Source of the DNA: Treponema sp. | GTDB lineage: Bacteria > Spirochaetota > Spirochaetia > Treponematales > Treponemataceae | Direction of reading: 5' to 3' | Assembly (NCBI GenBank): GCA_017446265.1 | Contig: JAFSRD010000031.1 | Span: 1-60,089, forward strand | Length of the DNA: 60,089 bases | In this document: piece by piece, positions 1 through 8,100 of the stretch | Layout: each line of letters starts with the position of its first letter | Position numbering within the stretch: position 1 is the first letter of the stretch | Translations under genes and position numbers: made by a program | The notes under the pieces: model-generated | Database searches by the model: none | What the model was told of the DNA's origin: nothing | What the model saw: the letters and a program-made list of their open reading frames with translations, nothing else

Positions 1-4
1 ATTG

Positions 5-33
5 TAGACATTTTTGGAAATTTGTGTTATAAT
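5..33 (+). promoter_or_regulatory. sigma70-type promoter of the first lipoprotein gene
   Basis: TAGACA at 5-10 and a perfect TATAAT at 28-33 are separated by 17 nt. A strong AGGAGG-type ribosome binding site follows at about 54-58, before ATG 64. Expected start of transcription is near 40. Confidence 0.65.
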
Positions 34-63
34 AAGCACCAATTCAACTGAACAGGAGGGTGT

Positions 64-858
64 ATGAGCCTAAAACGAATTGCTGTGCTATTTTTAGCAC
101 TTTTTGGTTTCTGCTTTGCAGCCTGCAAGCAAGTAGTCGAACAAGTAGTCGAAGTAGAAAAGATTGTAGAGAAAATTGTTGTAAATGAAAAGGTCGTGGA
201 AGTAAAGTTCAGCGACGGGCACGAGGCAGGAGATGTCTTATGGAATGACGGCACATGGTCTGCAAAAGCAGAAGTCGCTAGTTTGACCGCCCTTCCAGAT
301 GGCAAAAAACCAATAGGCGTTTTGGCATTCGAAAAAGGTGGGGTGCCATATTGCGTCGGTCTTGCTATTGGCACGAGCAAGAGTTGGGCAGCCAGGGGCA
401 GCACAGGATATACCGCTAACATTACTGCATTGCAAGGAAATGTATTTGGCGAAGGCGAAACGGACGGCTCAAAAAGTCTTGCTGCATTGAAAGATAAATG
501 CTCCGACTATAGCGAAACAAACTACCCTGCATGGTACTGGGCGGAAAATTTTGACTCCAACAGCGTGCAGTATAAAAGTGCAAGCCTTAAAGGAAAATGG
601 TACATTCCCTCTGTATATGAATTAGGAAAGGTGTATATTTCAAGGAATGCGATAAATGAGTCTTTGACTAAACTACACAGTTTGGACTCAAGTTCGTGTA
701 CCGTGAACTCTCTTGGCACTAGCTGGTGCTGGTCGCGCAGTCAGCATGTTTTCGAGGGTAACTGCGCGTGGAACATCGATTTCGACTCGGGCGACATGGG
801 CTTCAGCTACAAGCACGTATATGATAGTGTGTTAGTCGTGCAGGCTTTTACCTATTAA
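64..858 (+). CDS. Putative lipoprotein with coiled-coil stalk, function unknown
   Basis: 264 aa. The N-terminus is a lipoprotein signal: a basic start, a hydrophobic stretch, and lipobox FAAC with Cys21 as the lipidated residue. Residues ~22-52 are a Val/Glu/Lys heptad-like stretch (VVEQVVEVEKIVEKIVV), probably a short coiled coil that lifts the globular part off the membrane. The rest is rich in Trp, Tyr, Ser and Gly (ends in a pattern around WCWSRSQ and FSYKHVYDSVLVVQAFTY), which resembles the DUF1566/formylglycine-like surface domains common in treponemal lipoproteins; that similarity is an impression from motif texture. It is a single-gene unit with its own promoter and terminator. Function not recognised. 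Confidence 0.8.
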   Translation: MSLKRIAVLFLALFGFCFAACKQVVEQVVEVEKIVEKIVVNEKVVEVKFSDGHEAGDVLWNDGTWSAKAEVASLTALPDGKKPIGVLAFEKGGVPYCVGLAIGTSKSWAARGSTGYTANITALQGNVFGEGETDGSKSLAALKDKCSDYSETNYPAWYWAENFDSNSVQYKSASLKGKWYIPSVYELGKVYISRNAINESLTKLHSLDSSSCTVNSLGTSWCWSRSQHVFEGNCAWNIDFDSGDMGFSYKHVYDSVLVVQAFTY

Positions 859-868
859 GGCGCACCGC

Positions 869-900
869 AACACAGTGGGCTAAAGCAGCTTTGTGTTTTT
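869..900 (+). terminator. Probable Rho-independent terminator after the lipoprotein gene
   Basis: AACACA at 869-874 pairs with TGTGTT at 892-897, and an inner GCT/AGC pairing is possible. A run of T follows (896-900). It begins 11 nt after the stop codon. Confidence 0.5.
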
Positions 901-933
901 CACGGCACACAGCTCCCTGCACACGTCTCGTGC

Positions 934-1296
934 TTCACGCGCCGTGCTCTGTCAATGATAAGCGTTAATCGTAAAGTATTGCTTTTTTATAATTATTAAG
1001 ATTAACGCTTATCTTCCATAGTTTTCCGTTCCCTTTGCGAGTGTTGTAGAGAAAGGCATTTACAAAAAAGCAAATTTGGAAATGGCGCAGGCGAGGTTCT
1101 GCCTAAAAACACACTTGGAATGGTGGCAAGCTGCACGACCTGCCTGCCGCATACAGGTCGTGCAGCGCAGTCCAATACCTATTACGTTCCACCGTGTGTT
1201 TAGAGGCAGGTTCTCGCCGAGAGCTTTTTTTAGATTTATGCAGAATACGTTAGTTTTAGAGTTGCACTTCTCTACAACATTCACGCGCCGTGCTCT
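934..1296. repeat. Structured intergenic element: imperfect inverted arms between 17-bp direct repeats
   Basis: The 17-mer TTCACGCGCCGTGCTCT occurs at 934-950 and again at 1280-1296 in the same orientation. Between the copies lies a large imperfect inverted repeat. GTTGTAGAGAA (1043-1053) pairs with 1268-1278. GGCGAG...TGCCT..AAACACAC around 1090-1113 matches the reverse complement of ~1192-1217. A perfect 12-bp stem CTGCACGACCTG (1131-1142 with 1154-1165) closes an 11-nt loop. A separate 14-bp inverted repeat is at 957-1013. There is no convincing gene: the open frames on both strands are by-products of the repeated arms. It may be a decayed foldback element or dispersed repeat; identity unknown. 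Confidence 0.6.
957..1013. repeat. 14-bp perfect inverted repeat
   Basis: GATAAGCGTTAATC at 957-970 and its exact reverse complement at 1000-1013 are separated by 29 AT-rich nt. No T-run of terminator type follows the right arm. It lies inside the structured element 934-1296. Confidence 0.6.
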
Positions 1297-1325
1297 TGAC
1301 ATAGTTGTATATATTTTTATATACT
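1296..1325 (+). promoter_or_regulatory. Promoter of the tRNA-Thr / rpmG / tRNA-Trp / secE / nusG unit
   Basis: Consensus TTGACA at 1296-1301 and TATACT at 1320-1325 with 18-nt spacing, ending 20 nt before tRNA-Thr. It overlaps the last base of the downstream 17-bp direct repeat, so the structured element directly abuts the promoter of the whole cluster. Confidence 0.75.
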
Positions 1326-1345
1326 CATAAAACGCATTAATGTCT

Positions 1346-1418
1346 GCCCTTGTAGCTCAGTCGGTAGAGCGCAACCATGGTAAGGTTGAGGTCTGCAGTT
1401 CGATTCTGCACGGGGGCT
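1346..1418 (+). tRNA. tRNA-Thr (anticodon GGT)
   Basis: Full cloverleaf. Acceptor GCCCTTG (1346-1352) pairs with CGGGGGC (1411-1417) using G-U pairs, D-stem GCTC/GAGC, anticodon stem CAACC/GGTTG around loop ATGGTAA (anticodon GGT), T-stem TGCAG/CTGCA around TTCGATT. CCA is not encoded. It is cotranscribed with rpmG. Confidence 0.93.
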
Positions 1419-1469
1419 CGCGTTGTTTGTATGCCGTCATACTTCACGAGAAATTAAGGAGTTGTCGAT

Positions 1470-1646
1470 ATGGGAAGCAAGAAAAAAGGTGCTGTTGAAA
1501 TTATTGCGTTGCAGTGCAGCGAGTGCAAGCGAAAAAATTATACTACGACAAAAAATCGCAAAAATATGCAGGGTAAACTTGAATTGAGTAAATATTGCCC
1601 TTTTGACCGCAAGCATACGCTTCATAAAGAAACAAAAGTAAAATAG
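1470..1646 (+). CDS. rpmG: Ribosomal protein bL33
   Basis: 58 aa, the usual length; a 50S protein near the E site. The start at ATG 1470 has AAGGAG upstream (1456-1461). It keeps the first zinc pair CSEC and one Cys of the second (YCPF), so the zinc ribbon is incomplete, intermediate between the C+ and C- forms of bL33. Lies between two tRNA genes ahead of secE, an arrangement known from several phyla. Confidence 0.95.
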   Translation: MGSKKKGAVEIIALQCSECKRKNYTTTKNRKNMQGKLELSKYCPFDRKHTLHKETKVK

Positions 1647-1653
1647 TTTTCAT

Positions 1654-1726
1654 AGGCCAGTAGTTCAGCTGGTAGAGCAGCGGTCTCCAAAACCGCCTGT
1701 CGTGGGTTCGAATCCTGCCTGGCCTG
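1654..1726 (+). tRNA. tRNA-Trp (anticodon CCA)
   Basis: Acceptor AGGCCAG (1654-1660) pairs with CTGGCCT (1719-1725). Anticodon stem GCGGT/ACCGC encloses loop CTCCAAA with anticodon CCA. T-arm GGGTTCGAATCC is canonical. CCA is not encoded. A tRNA-Trp directly before secE is a common bacterial arrangement. Confidence 0.95.
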
Positions 1727-1743
1727 TTTAATACGGAGGTACT

Positions 1744-1926
1744 ATGTCGAAAGTTGTACAATTTTTCCGCGAAAGTGGTGCAGAATTGAAAAAAGTCGTG
1801 TGGCCGTCACGCGACGATGTTGTTTCCTCTGTGCTTGTCGTCGTTATTTCTACTTTCATAGTAGCGGTTATTCTCGGCTTGCTCGACTGGGGTTTTACTG
1901 AAGCGTTCCGCGCAATTATGAGATAA
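1744..1926 (+). CDS. secE: Preprotein translocase subunit SecE
   Basis: 60 aa, the short single-span SecE type. An N-terminal amphipathic helix with the family signature ELKKVVWPSRDD is followed by one membrane segment (about residues 28-50). SecE clamps SecY in the SecYEG channel of the inner membrane; its partner SecY is encoded at 25224. GGAGG lies 6 nt before the ATG. Confidence 0.97.
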   Translation: MSKVVQFFRESGAELKKVVWPSRDDVVSSVLVVVISTFIVAVILGLLDWGFTEAFRAIMR

Positions 1927-1930
1927 GCAC

Positions 1931-2488
1931 ATGGCAAAGAATTGGTATATTCTTCATACATATACAGGGTATGAAAAAAAGATTGAGCGCACAATCAGGA
2001 CTCGCCTTGAAACAAAAGAGATTGACCCGTCTGTTGTAACGGAAATTCGTGTTCCTGAAGAAGAGCTTGTCGAAGTAAAAGACGGCAAGCAGCGCACAAA
2101 GAAAAATAAGTTTTTGCCCGGCTATATTATGGTTGAGATGGATTTGCCTGAGCTCGATTGGAAAAAAACATGTACTGCGCTTCGTCGTATTCAAGGCGTT
2201 ACAGGTTTTGTCGGCACAAATCCAAGCGAACGGCCGCGCCCTATTTCTGTCGATGAAGCTAAAACACTTTTGCAAAAGGCAGGTGCAATCAAGGGTGAAA
2301 AACCTGTTCACATAAAGCAGTCGTTTGCTGTAGGCGACACGGTAAAAATTACTGACGGTCCGTTTGCAACATTTAGCGGCACTGTCGATGAAGTGAATGC
2401 CGAAAAAGACAAGCTCCGCGTTGTTGTGCAGATTTTTGGTCGCGCAACGCCGGTAGAAGTGAGTCTTTCGCAAGTTGAAAAAATGTAA
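1931..2488 (+). CDS. nusG: Transcription termination/antitermination factor NusG
   Basis: 185 aa. The NGN domain (residues ~3-115) contains NWYILHTYTGYE and FLPGYIMVEM; it binds the RNA polymerase clamp. The KOW domain follows (VGDTVKITDGPFATFSGTV, ~130-165); in other bacteria it contacts S10 (rpsJ, downstream here) or Rho. Four nt after secE, so probably one transcript. Confidence 0.97.
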   Translation: MAKNWYILHTYTGYEKKIERTIRTRLETKEIDPSVVTEIRVPEEELVEVKDGKQRTKKNKFLPGYIMVEMDLPELDWKKTCTALRRIQGVTGFVGTNPSERPRPISVDEAKTLLQKAGAIKGEKPVHIKQSFAVGDTVKITDGPFATFSGTVDEVNAEKDKLRVVVQIFGRATPVEVSLSQVEKM

Positions 2489-2533
2489 CGATTCAGGTTC
2501 TGCATTTGCGCAGAAAATATGCCTGTTTTGGGA

Positions 2534-2592
2534 GAAGCGCCGGTCCGTTGGACAAACGCGCTTCGCTAGGAATATACGCATGCGTCTATTCC
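2534..2592 (+). promoter_or_regulatory. Candidate L1-type autoregulatory leader of rplKA
   Basis: Between nusG and rplK a nested stem-loop is visible: GAAGCGC (2534-2540) with GCGCTTC (2558-2564), enclosing GTCC/GGAC (2543-2546 with 2550-2553) across an asymmetric internal loop. A second hairpin GGAATA/TATTCC spans 2569-2592. In many bacteria L1 represses rplKA by binding a two-stem element just upstream of rplK. Position and shape fit; binding is inferred. Confidence 0.45.
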
Positions 2593-2614
2593 ATACCAAT
2601 CAAGGAGTCATGCT

Positions 2615-3046
2615 ATGGCTACAAAAAAAGTAACGGCGGTAATCAAGCTGCAGTGTCCTGCGGGTGCTGCAACGCCTGCTCCGCCAATTGGTCCTGCACT
2701 TGGTCCGCACGGGGTAAGCGCGCCTAAGTTTGTTCAGGAATTCAACGACAAGACGAAGAAGATGGAAAAGGGATTGATAATCCCTGTCGTCATTACGGTG
2801 TATCAGGATAAATCATACACATTTATTCTCAAAACCCCACCCGCTGCTGTTCTCATCAAAAAGGCGCTAAAAATTGAAAAGGGGTCTGGGAATCCGCTCC
2901 GTGACAAAGTGGGAACGCTTTCAAAAAAGGATCTTGAAGAAATCGCAAAGACAAAAATGCCAGACATCAATGCGAATGACCTTGAAGCAGCAAAAAAAAT
3001 CATTGCCGGTACTGCGCGCAGTATGGGTGTAGACGTGGAGGCGTAA
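2615..3046 (+). CDS. rplK: Ribosomal protein uL11
   Basis: 143 aa, typical. The N-terminal domain has the Pro-rich switch region [16 protein letters not shown] that faces the GTPase-associated centre. The C-terminal domain ([11 protein letters not shown], then [11 protein letters not shown]) binds 23S rRNA helices 43/44, the thiostrepton site. SD AAGGAG at 2602-2606. Two nt from rplA. Confidence 0.98.
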   Translation: MATKKVTAVIKLQCPAGAATPAPPIGPALGPHGVSAPKFVQEFNDKTKKMEKGLIIPVVITVYQDKSYTFILKTPPAAVLIKKALKIEKGSGNPLRDKVGTLSKKDLEEIAKTKMPDINANDLEAAKKIIAGTARSMGVDVEA

Positions 3047-3047
3047 G

Positions 3048-3728
3048 ATGAAGCGAGGAAAAAAATATCGTGCGGCAGCGGCAAAATACGACCTTTCAAA
3101 ACGATACCCAACAATCGATGCGTGCAAGATGGTACAAGATATGAAATACGCTGCATTCGATGAAACGGTAGAAGCGCACGTGTCGTTAAAACTCAGCAAG
3201 AGTGCAACGGTACGCGACACGCTTGTGTTCCCTCATCAATTTACGGCGGAAAAGAAAGTGCTCGTGTTTTGCAAAGAAGACAGAGCAAAAGAAGCGCTTG
3301 ATGCAGGCGCGACGTATGCAGGCGCAGATGAATATATCGAAAAAGTAAAAGGCGGCTGGCTTGACTTTGACATTGCTGTTGCAACTCCCGACATGATGAA
3401 AGATGTTGGTCGTTTAGGCATGGTGCTTGGTCGTCGAGGGCTTATGCCGAATCCGAAAACAGGTACTGTTACAAACGATATTGCGCAAGCAATCGGCGAA
3501 CTTAAAAAAGGACGCACTGAATTTCGTGCTGACAAAGGCGGCGTTATTCATATTGCTGTAGGCAAAGTGTCTATGGATGCTGCAAAAATTGCCGAAAATA
3601 TTGCAACGCTCATTACTGAAGTGCGCAGGCGCAAACCGGTAGATGCAAAATCGGGATTCATTTCTACTGTTTCCGTAAGTTCTACAATGGGACCTGGCGT
3701 TTGGGTTGACTTTAAGGAAGGTGAATAA
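3048..3728 (+). CDS. rplA: Ribosomal protein uL1
   Basis: 226 aa, the usual size. Forms the mobile L1 stalk that moves deacylated tRNA out of the E site. Family signature MVLGRRGLMPNPKTGTV is present. In other bacteria it is the translational repressor of rplKA; the candidate site is the leader at 2534-2592. Two nt before rplJ. Confidence 0.98.
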   Translation: MKRGKKYRAAAAKYDLSKRYPTIDACKMVQDMKYAAFDETVEAHVSLKLSKSATVRDTLVFPHQFTAEKKVLVFCKEDRAKEALDAGATYAGADEYIEKVKGGWLDFDIAVATPDMMKDVGRLGMVLGRRGLMPNPKTGTVTNDIAQAIGELKKGRTEFRADKGGVIHIAVGKVSMDAAKIAENIATLITEVRRRKPVDAKSGFISTVSVSSTMGPGVWVDFKEGE

Positions 3729-3730
3729 TT

Positions 3731-4420
3731 ATGGCAGTTAGAGTAAAAAAACTACAGCCTGCAAAGACAGCTGCAATTGAAGAAGCAAAAAAGACGTTTG
3801 CTGAATACAACGATTTCATCTTTGCCGATTACCGAGGCATGACAGTTGAACAGATTACGAGCCTTCGCAAAAAACTTCGTGAACAGAATGCAGCGCTCAA
3901 AGTTGTCAAAAATAATTTTGCGCGCATAGCCTTTGCAGATATGCAAATTGACAATGTGGCGGACTATCTCAAAGGACCGACTGCTGTTGCCATGACCAAA
4001 GAAGATTCAAACGAAGTTGCAAAGACGTTGTTTGAATTCGTAAAGACGGCTCCCGTGTTAAACATAAAAGGCGGGCTTATTAGCAAGGAGTTGTATGATG
4101 CGGCGCAAATTGAAGCGTTTTCAAAGATTCCTGGCAAAAAGACGCTCATTGCAATGCTCATGTCTGCAATCAATGGGCCTGCTCGTCAGCTTGCTGCTAC
4201 ATTGCAGGCGTATGTAGACAAAAAAGCTGCGGGTGGTGACGCGCCTGCTGAAACGGCGGGAACGGAAGCGTCAAAATCGGCAGACGCACCTGCTGAAGCG
4301 ACAGCTGCCGCTGAAGCAAAGCCTGCGGATGCATCAAGCGCAGAAAGTGCGCCGACAACTGAAGCGACGGGTGCAGATGCCCCAGCGTCAGATGCGGCAG
4401 ACGCAACTCCTGCGTCGTAA
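3731..4420 (+). CDS. rplJ: Ribosomal protein uL10 with long Ala/Pro/Glu tail
   Basis: 229 aa against about 165-175 for the family. Residues 1-~165 are a normal L10: an rRNA-binding N-domain followed by the helix that carries L7/L12 dimers. From ~168 to the end it is low-complexity Ala, Glu, Thr, Ser, Asp and Pro (repeats of the kind APAET and ADAPA), acidic and probably disordered. The tail keeps frame to a clean stop, so it is not a frameshift product. L10 forms the base of the stalk that recruits translation GTPases. Confidence 0.96.
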   Translation: MAVRVKKLQPAKTAAIEEAKKTFAEYNDFIFADYRGMTVEQITSLRKKLREQNAALKVVKNNFARIAFADMQIDNVADYLKGPTAVAMTKEDSNEVAKTLFEFVKTAPVLNIKGGLISKELYDAAQIEAFSKIPGKKTLIAMLMSAINGPARQLAATLQAYVDKKAAGGDAPAETAGTEASKSADAPAEATAAAEAKPADASSAESAPTTEATGADAPASDAADATPAS

Positions 4421-4425
4421 TCACC

Positions 4426-4536
4426 ATGCCTTGTCTCAAGCGATGGGGCACGGTGTTTTCTACATGTGTCGCAGTCGGCTTTACTGCCTTTACTTACGGC
4501 GCAAGCGTCGGGGTAGCAAACTTTGTGCACGAATAA
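4426..4536 (+). CDS. Possible 36-aa hydrophobic leader-type peptide
   Basis: An open frame begins 6 nt after the rplJ stop: MPCLKRWGTV then a hydrophobic Thr/Val/Phe/Ala segment ending FVHE. It has the shape of a small membrane peptide (two Lys/Arg near the N-terminus, then ~25 apolar residues). No good Shine-Dalgarno is visible; reinitiation from rplJ would be needed. Its stop is 8 nt before the hairpin at 4544. It could equally be chance. Confidence 0.2.
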   Translation: MPCLKRWGTVFSTCVAVGFTAFTYGASVGVANFVHE

Positions 4537-4543
4537 AAAAATA

Positions 4544-4586
4544 GCGCGGTCAGGCTTCATTGCTGCTGGCTGTCCGTGTTTTTTTT
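4544..4586 (+). terminator. Terminator-like attenuator between rplJ and rplL
   Basis: Arms 4544-4555 (GCGCGGTCAGGC) and 4568-4579 (GGCTGTCCGTGT) pair with two mismatches and two G-U pairs, followed by eight T (4579-4586). It lies inside the L10-L7/L12 gap, where partial termination could set stoichiometry. A small hairpin CATTCC-GAAT-GGAATG (4618-4633) lies between it and the rplL ribosome site. Confidence 0.55.
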
Positions 4587-4661
4587 CAGCAGTTTCCGTA
4601 TGGAGATGAAGCTGGAACATTCCGAATGGAATGAAAATTAGCAATATAAGGAGAAGATAAT

Positions 4662-5042
4662 ATGGCAGCACTTACAAATGATGAGATTCTTGAAGCAATC
4701 GCAAACATGACAGTTCAGCAAGCGGCTGATTTAGTCAAAGCGATGGAGGAAAAATTCGGTGTTACTGCGGCAGCTCCTGTTGCAGTTGCGGCGGCACCGG
4801 GCGCAGGGGCAGCTGCTGAAGAAGAGCAGGACGACTTTACTGTTACGCTTGAAAAAATCGACCCTGCAAAAAAGATTCCCGTTATCAAGGCTATCCGCGA
4901 AATTACGGGGCTTGGTTTGGGCGAGGCAAAGACGCTTGTTGAAGGCGCGCCGAAAGTTGTCAAAGAGGGCGTAAGCAAAGCTGATGCAGACAAAATCATT
5001 GCGCAGCTTACTGAAGCAGGCGGCACCGCTACAAAGAAATAA
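4662..5042 (+). CDS. rplL: Ribosomal protein bL12 (L7/L12)
   Basis: 126 aa. The N-terminal dimerisation helix is followed by an Ala/Gly-rich hinge (residues ~38-55, [15 protein letters not shown]). The C-terminal domain contains the factor-binding face ([20 protein letters not shown]). Multiple copies on L10 recruit EF-Tu and EF-G. Strong SD AAGGAGA at 4649-4655. The 241-nt gap after rplJ holds a terminator-like hairpin. Confidence 0.98.
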   Translation: MAALTNDEILEAIANMTVQQAADLVKAMEEKFGVTAAAPVAVAAAPGAGAAAEEEQDDFTVTLEKIDPAKKIPVIKAIREITGLGLGEAKTLVEGAPKVVKEGVSKADADKIIAQLTEAGGTATKK

Positions 5043-5052
5043 ACAAAAAATC

Positions 5053-5099
5053 GGACTTTCCTGTGCTGAGCGGAGTTTCCGCTTGTAGCAGGAAAGTCC
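5053..5099 (+). other. Long intercistronic hairpin between rplL and rpoB (RNA processing candidate)
   Basis: GGACTTTCCTG (5053-5063) pairs perfectly with CAGGAAAGTCC (5089-5099), and an inner stem AGCGGA/TCCGCT (5069-5074 with 5078-5083) caps it. No T-run follows, so it is not a terminator. In E. coli an RNase III site lies at the same place, separating ribosomal-protein from polymerase messages; the analogy is inference. Confidence 0.6.
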
Positions 5100-5123
5100 T
5101 GAACACATTCTAGAGGGGATTGC

Positions 5124-8100
5124 ATGTTCGCAAAAACGCAAACCATCAATCGTCAGTATATCGGGCAAGATATACGCAGTTTTATGGATGTGCCGGATTT
5201 AATTTCAATCCAGACATCATCATATGAAAGTTTCCTTCAGGCAAACAAAGTCAAAAATCGCGAAACGCCGCTTGATCAAGGGTTGCAGGAAGTGTTCTCT
5301 TCTACATTTCCTATTGAAAGTCCGAACGGCGACATGACGCTTGAATTTGACTCGTATCAACTTGATTTTGAAAATATTAAATTTTCAGAGTTTGAATGCA
5401 AACAAAAAGGATTGACATATGCTGTTCCGCTCAAAGCGGCTATTAAGCTTGTGTTTTTGCAGACAGGTACAATCCTTCAAAAAGACATATACATGGGCGA
5501 CATTCCGCTCATGACAGACCGCGGCACATTCATTATCAATGGAGCCGAGCGCGTTGTCGTCTCGCAGATTCATCGTTCACCTGGCGTTATCTTTTCGCAT
5601 GACAAAGGCGTGTTCAGCAGCCGCATCATTCCGTATCGCGGTTCGTGGCTTGAATTTGAAATTGATCAAAAGAAAGAGCTGATTTTTGCAAAAATTGACC
5701 GCAAGAAAAAAATTTTGGGAACAATTTTTTTGCGTGCGCTCGGCTGCAATACACGCGAAGAGATTATTCGCTGTTTTTATGAAACAGAAGATGTCGCTGT
5801 AAAAGGTGATGTGTCGTCGCGCGAAAAGCTTGTTGACAAAGTGCTTGCAAGCGCGGTTGTTTTCCATGACAAAGAGACAAATGAAGAAAAGCGGCTGTTC
5901 AACGCAGGGCTTCGGTTGCATCCACATGAAATAGACGATTTGATTGCGAATGGCATCAGCAAAATCACTGTTATTAAATTTGATACGCGCAAAAATTCAA
6001 ACAATAAAGACGAATTGAATGAATCGCTTAATTCGCAGATGATTATCAATTGCTTTGAGCGCGAAGAAGTGCGGTACGTAAAAGAAGGTTCCACAGACAT
6101 GGAGCCGACAAAAGAAGATGCGCTTTCTGCTGTATATCAAATTCTTATGCCAGGCGAACCGATTACTGTAGAAACAGCTGAAAAAGATTTGTTGTCTATG
6201 TTTTTTTCAGAGCGGCGTTACGATTTAGGAAAAGTTGGTCGATACAAACTCAACAAAAAATTTGATTATAAATCTTCTGTTGAAGATGTTACGCTTATTA
6301 AAGATGATATTATTCAGACAATGAAATATCTTATCAAAGTGTACATCGGTGATGAACAGATTGATGACATTGACCACCTCGGCAACCGCCGTATCCGATC
6401 TGTCGGCGAGCTTATGACAAATCAACTTAAAACAGCGTTTGCGCGCATGGAGCGCATTGCAAAAGAGCGCATGGGCTTAAAGGAAACGGAGACGCTCAAG
6501 CCGCAGGATTTGATTTCGATTAAGCCGATTGTGGCATCTATAAAAGAGTTCTTTGGTTCGTCGCAGCTTTCGCAGTTTATGGACCAAGTAAATCCGCTTG
6601 CAGAGTTGACGCATAAACGCCGTCTCAATGCGCTTGGTCCAGGCGGCCTTTCGCGAGAGCGCGCAGGTTTTGAAGTGCGCGATGTGCATTACTCGCATTA
6701 CGGACGCATGTGCCCAATTGAAACGCCAGAAGGTCCGAACATTGGGCTCATTGTGTCGCTCGCAATTTTTACGCGTATAAACGACTACGGATTTCTCGAA
6801 GCGCCGTATCGTAAAGTTGAAAACGGTAAAGTGGTTGGCAAAGTGGCGTATCTGTCTGCAATGGACGAAGACAAGTACTACATTGGGCAAGTTGTAGAAG
6901 GCATTGGCAAAGACGGTTCATTCCCCGCAGATATGATTTCATGTCGCAATCGCGGCAATTACACGCAGCGCTCTCCAAAAGACGTGCAGTATATTGATGT
7001 GTCGCCACGTCAGGTAATCTCCGTGTCTGCATCGCTTATCCCGTTCCTTGAGCATGACGATGCAAACCGTGCGCTCATGGGGTGCAACATGCAGCGTCAG
7101 GCAGTTCCGCTCCTGTTTCCAGAGCCGCCGATTGTGGGCACTGGCATGGAGGAAAAGACAGCACGCGATTCAGGCGTTTTGATAAAAGCAAAAAATGCAG
7201 GTGAAGTTGTATGGGTTACGAGCGACTGCATAAAAGTTCGTCCTGACGACGCAAAAAAATCAGACCCGCTCGACGAATACTTGTTGCTCAAGTACCAGCG
7301 TACAAATCAGGACACGTGTTATCATCAGCGCCCGACTGTTTCTGTTGGCGAGAAAGTAAAAGTTGGCGATGTTCTGGCAGATGGTCCTGCAACATTCAAC
7401 GGCGAGCTTGCGCTTGGTCGCAATATCCTCGTAGGGTTTGTGCCGTGGAACGGATACAACTACGAAGACGCAGTGCTCATTTCAGAGCGTGTTGTGCGTG
7501 ACGACATGTATACGTCAATCCACATCAAAGAGTTTTCTGTTGAAATACGAGAGACAAAACTCGGCCCTGAAAAGATTACGCGCGACGTGCCGAATACGGC
7601 GGAAAAAAATCTTGACAACTTGGATGCAGAAGGCATCATCAGAATTGGTGCAAAAGTTCGTAGCGGTGACATTCTCGTTGGCAAAGTAACGCCGAAGAGC
7701 GAGACGGAGACGACGCCTGAATTTAAATTGTTAAATTCGATTTTTGGTGAAAAAGCAAAAGAAGTGCGCGACTCTTCTTTGCGTCTTCCGCATGGTGTTG
7801 AAGGCGTTGTCATAGACGTGCAGCGGTTGCGTCGCACAGAAGGCGACGACCTCAATCCCGGCGTTGATGAAGTGGTAAAAGTGCTCATCGCGAATAAACG
7901 TAAGTTGTGCGAGGGCGACAAGATGGCAGGTCGTCACGGCAACAAGGGCGTTGTGGCGCGCATCCTTCCTATTGAAGACATGCCGTACCTTGAAGACGGT
8001 ACGCCGCTCGACATCTGCTTGAATCCGCTCGGCGTTCCGTCGCGCATGAACATTGGGCAAATTATGGAAAGCGAACTGGGCATGGCAGGGCGTTATTTGC

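Noticed and set aside
1060-1330. Open frames of 80-84 aa on both strands in the upstream intergenic element
   Set aside because: They arise from inverted copies of the same sequence, lack ribosome sites, and look like no protein family.
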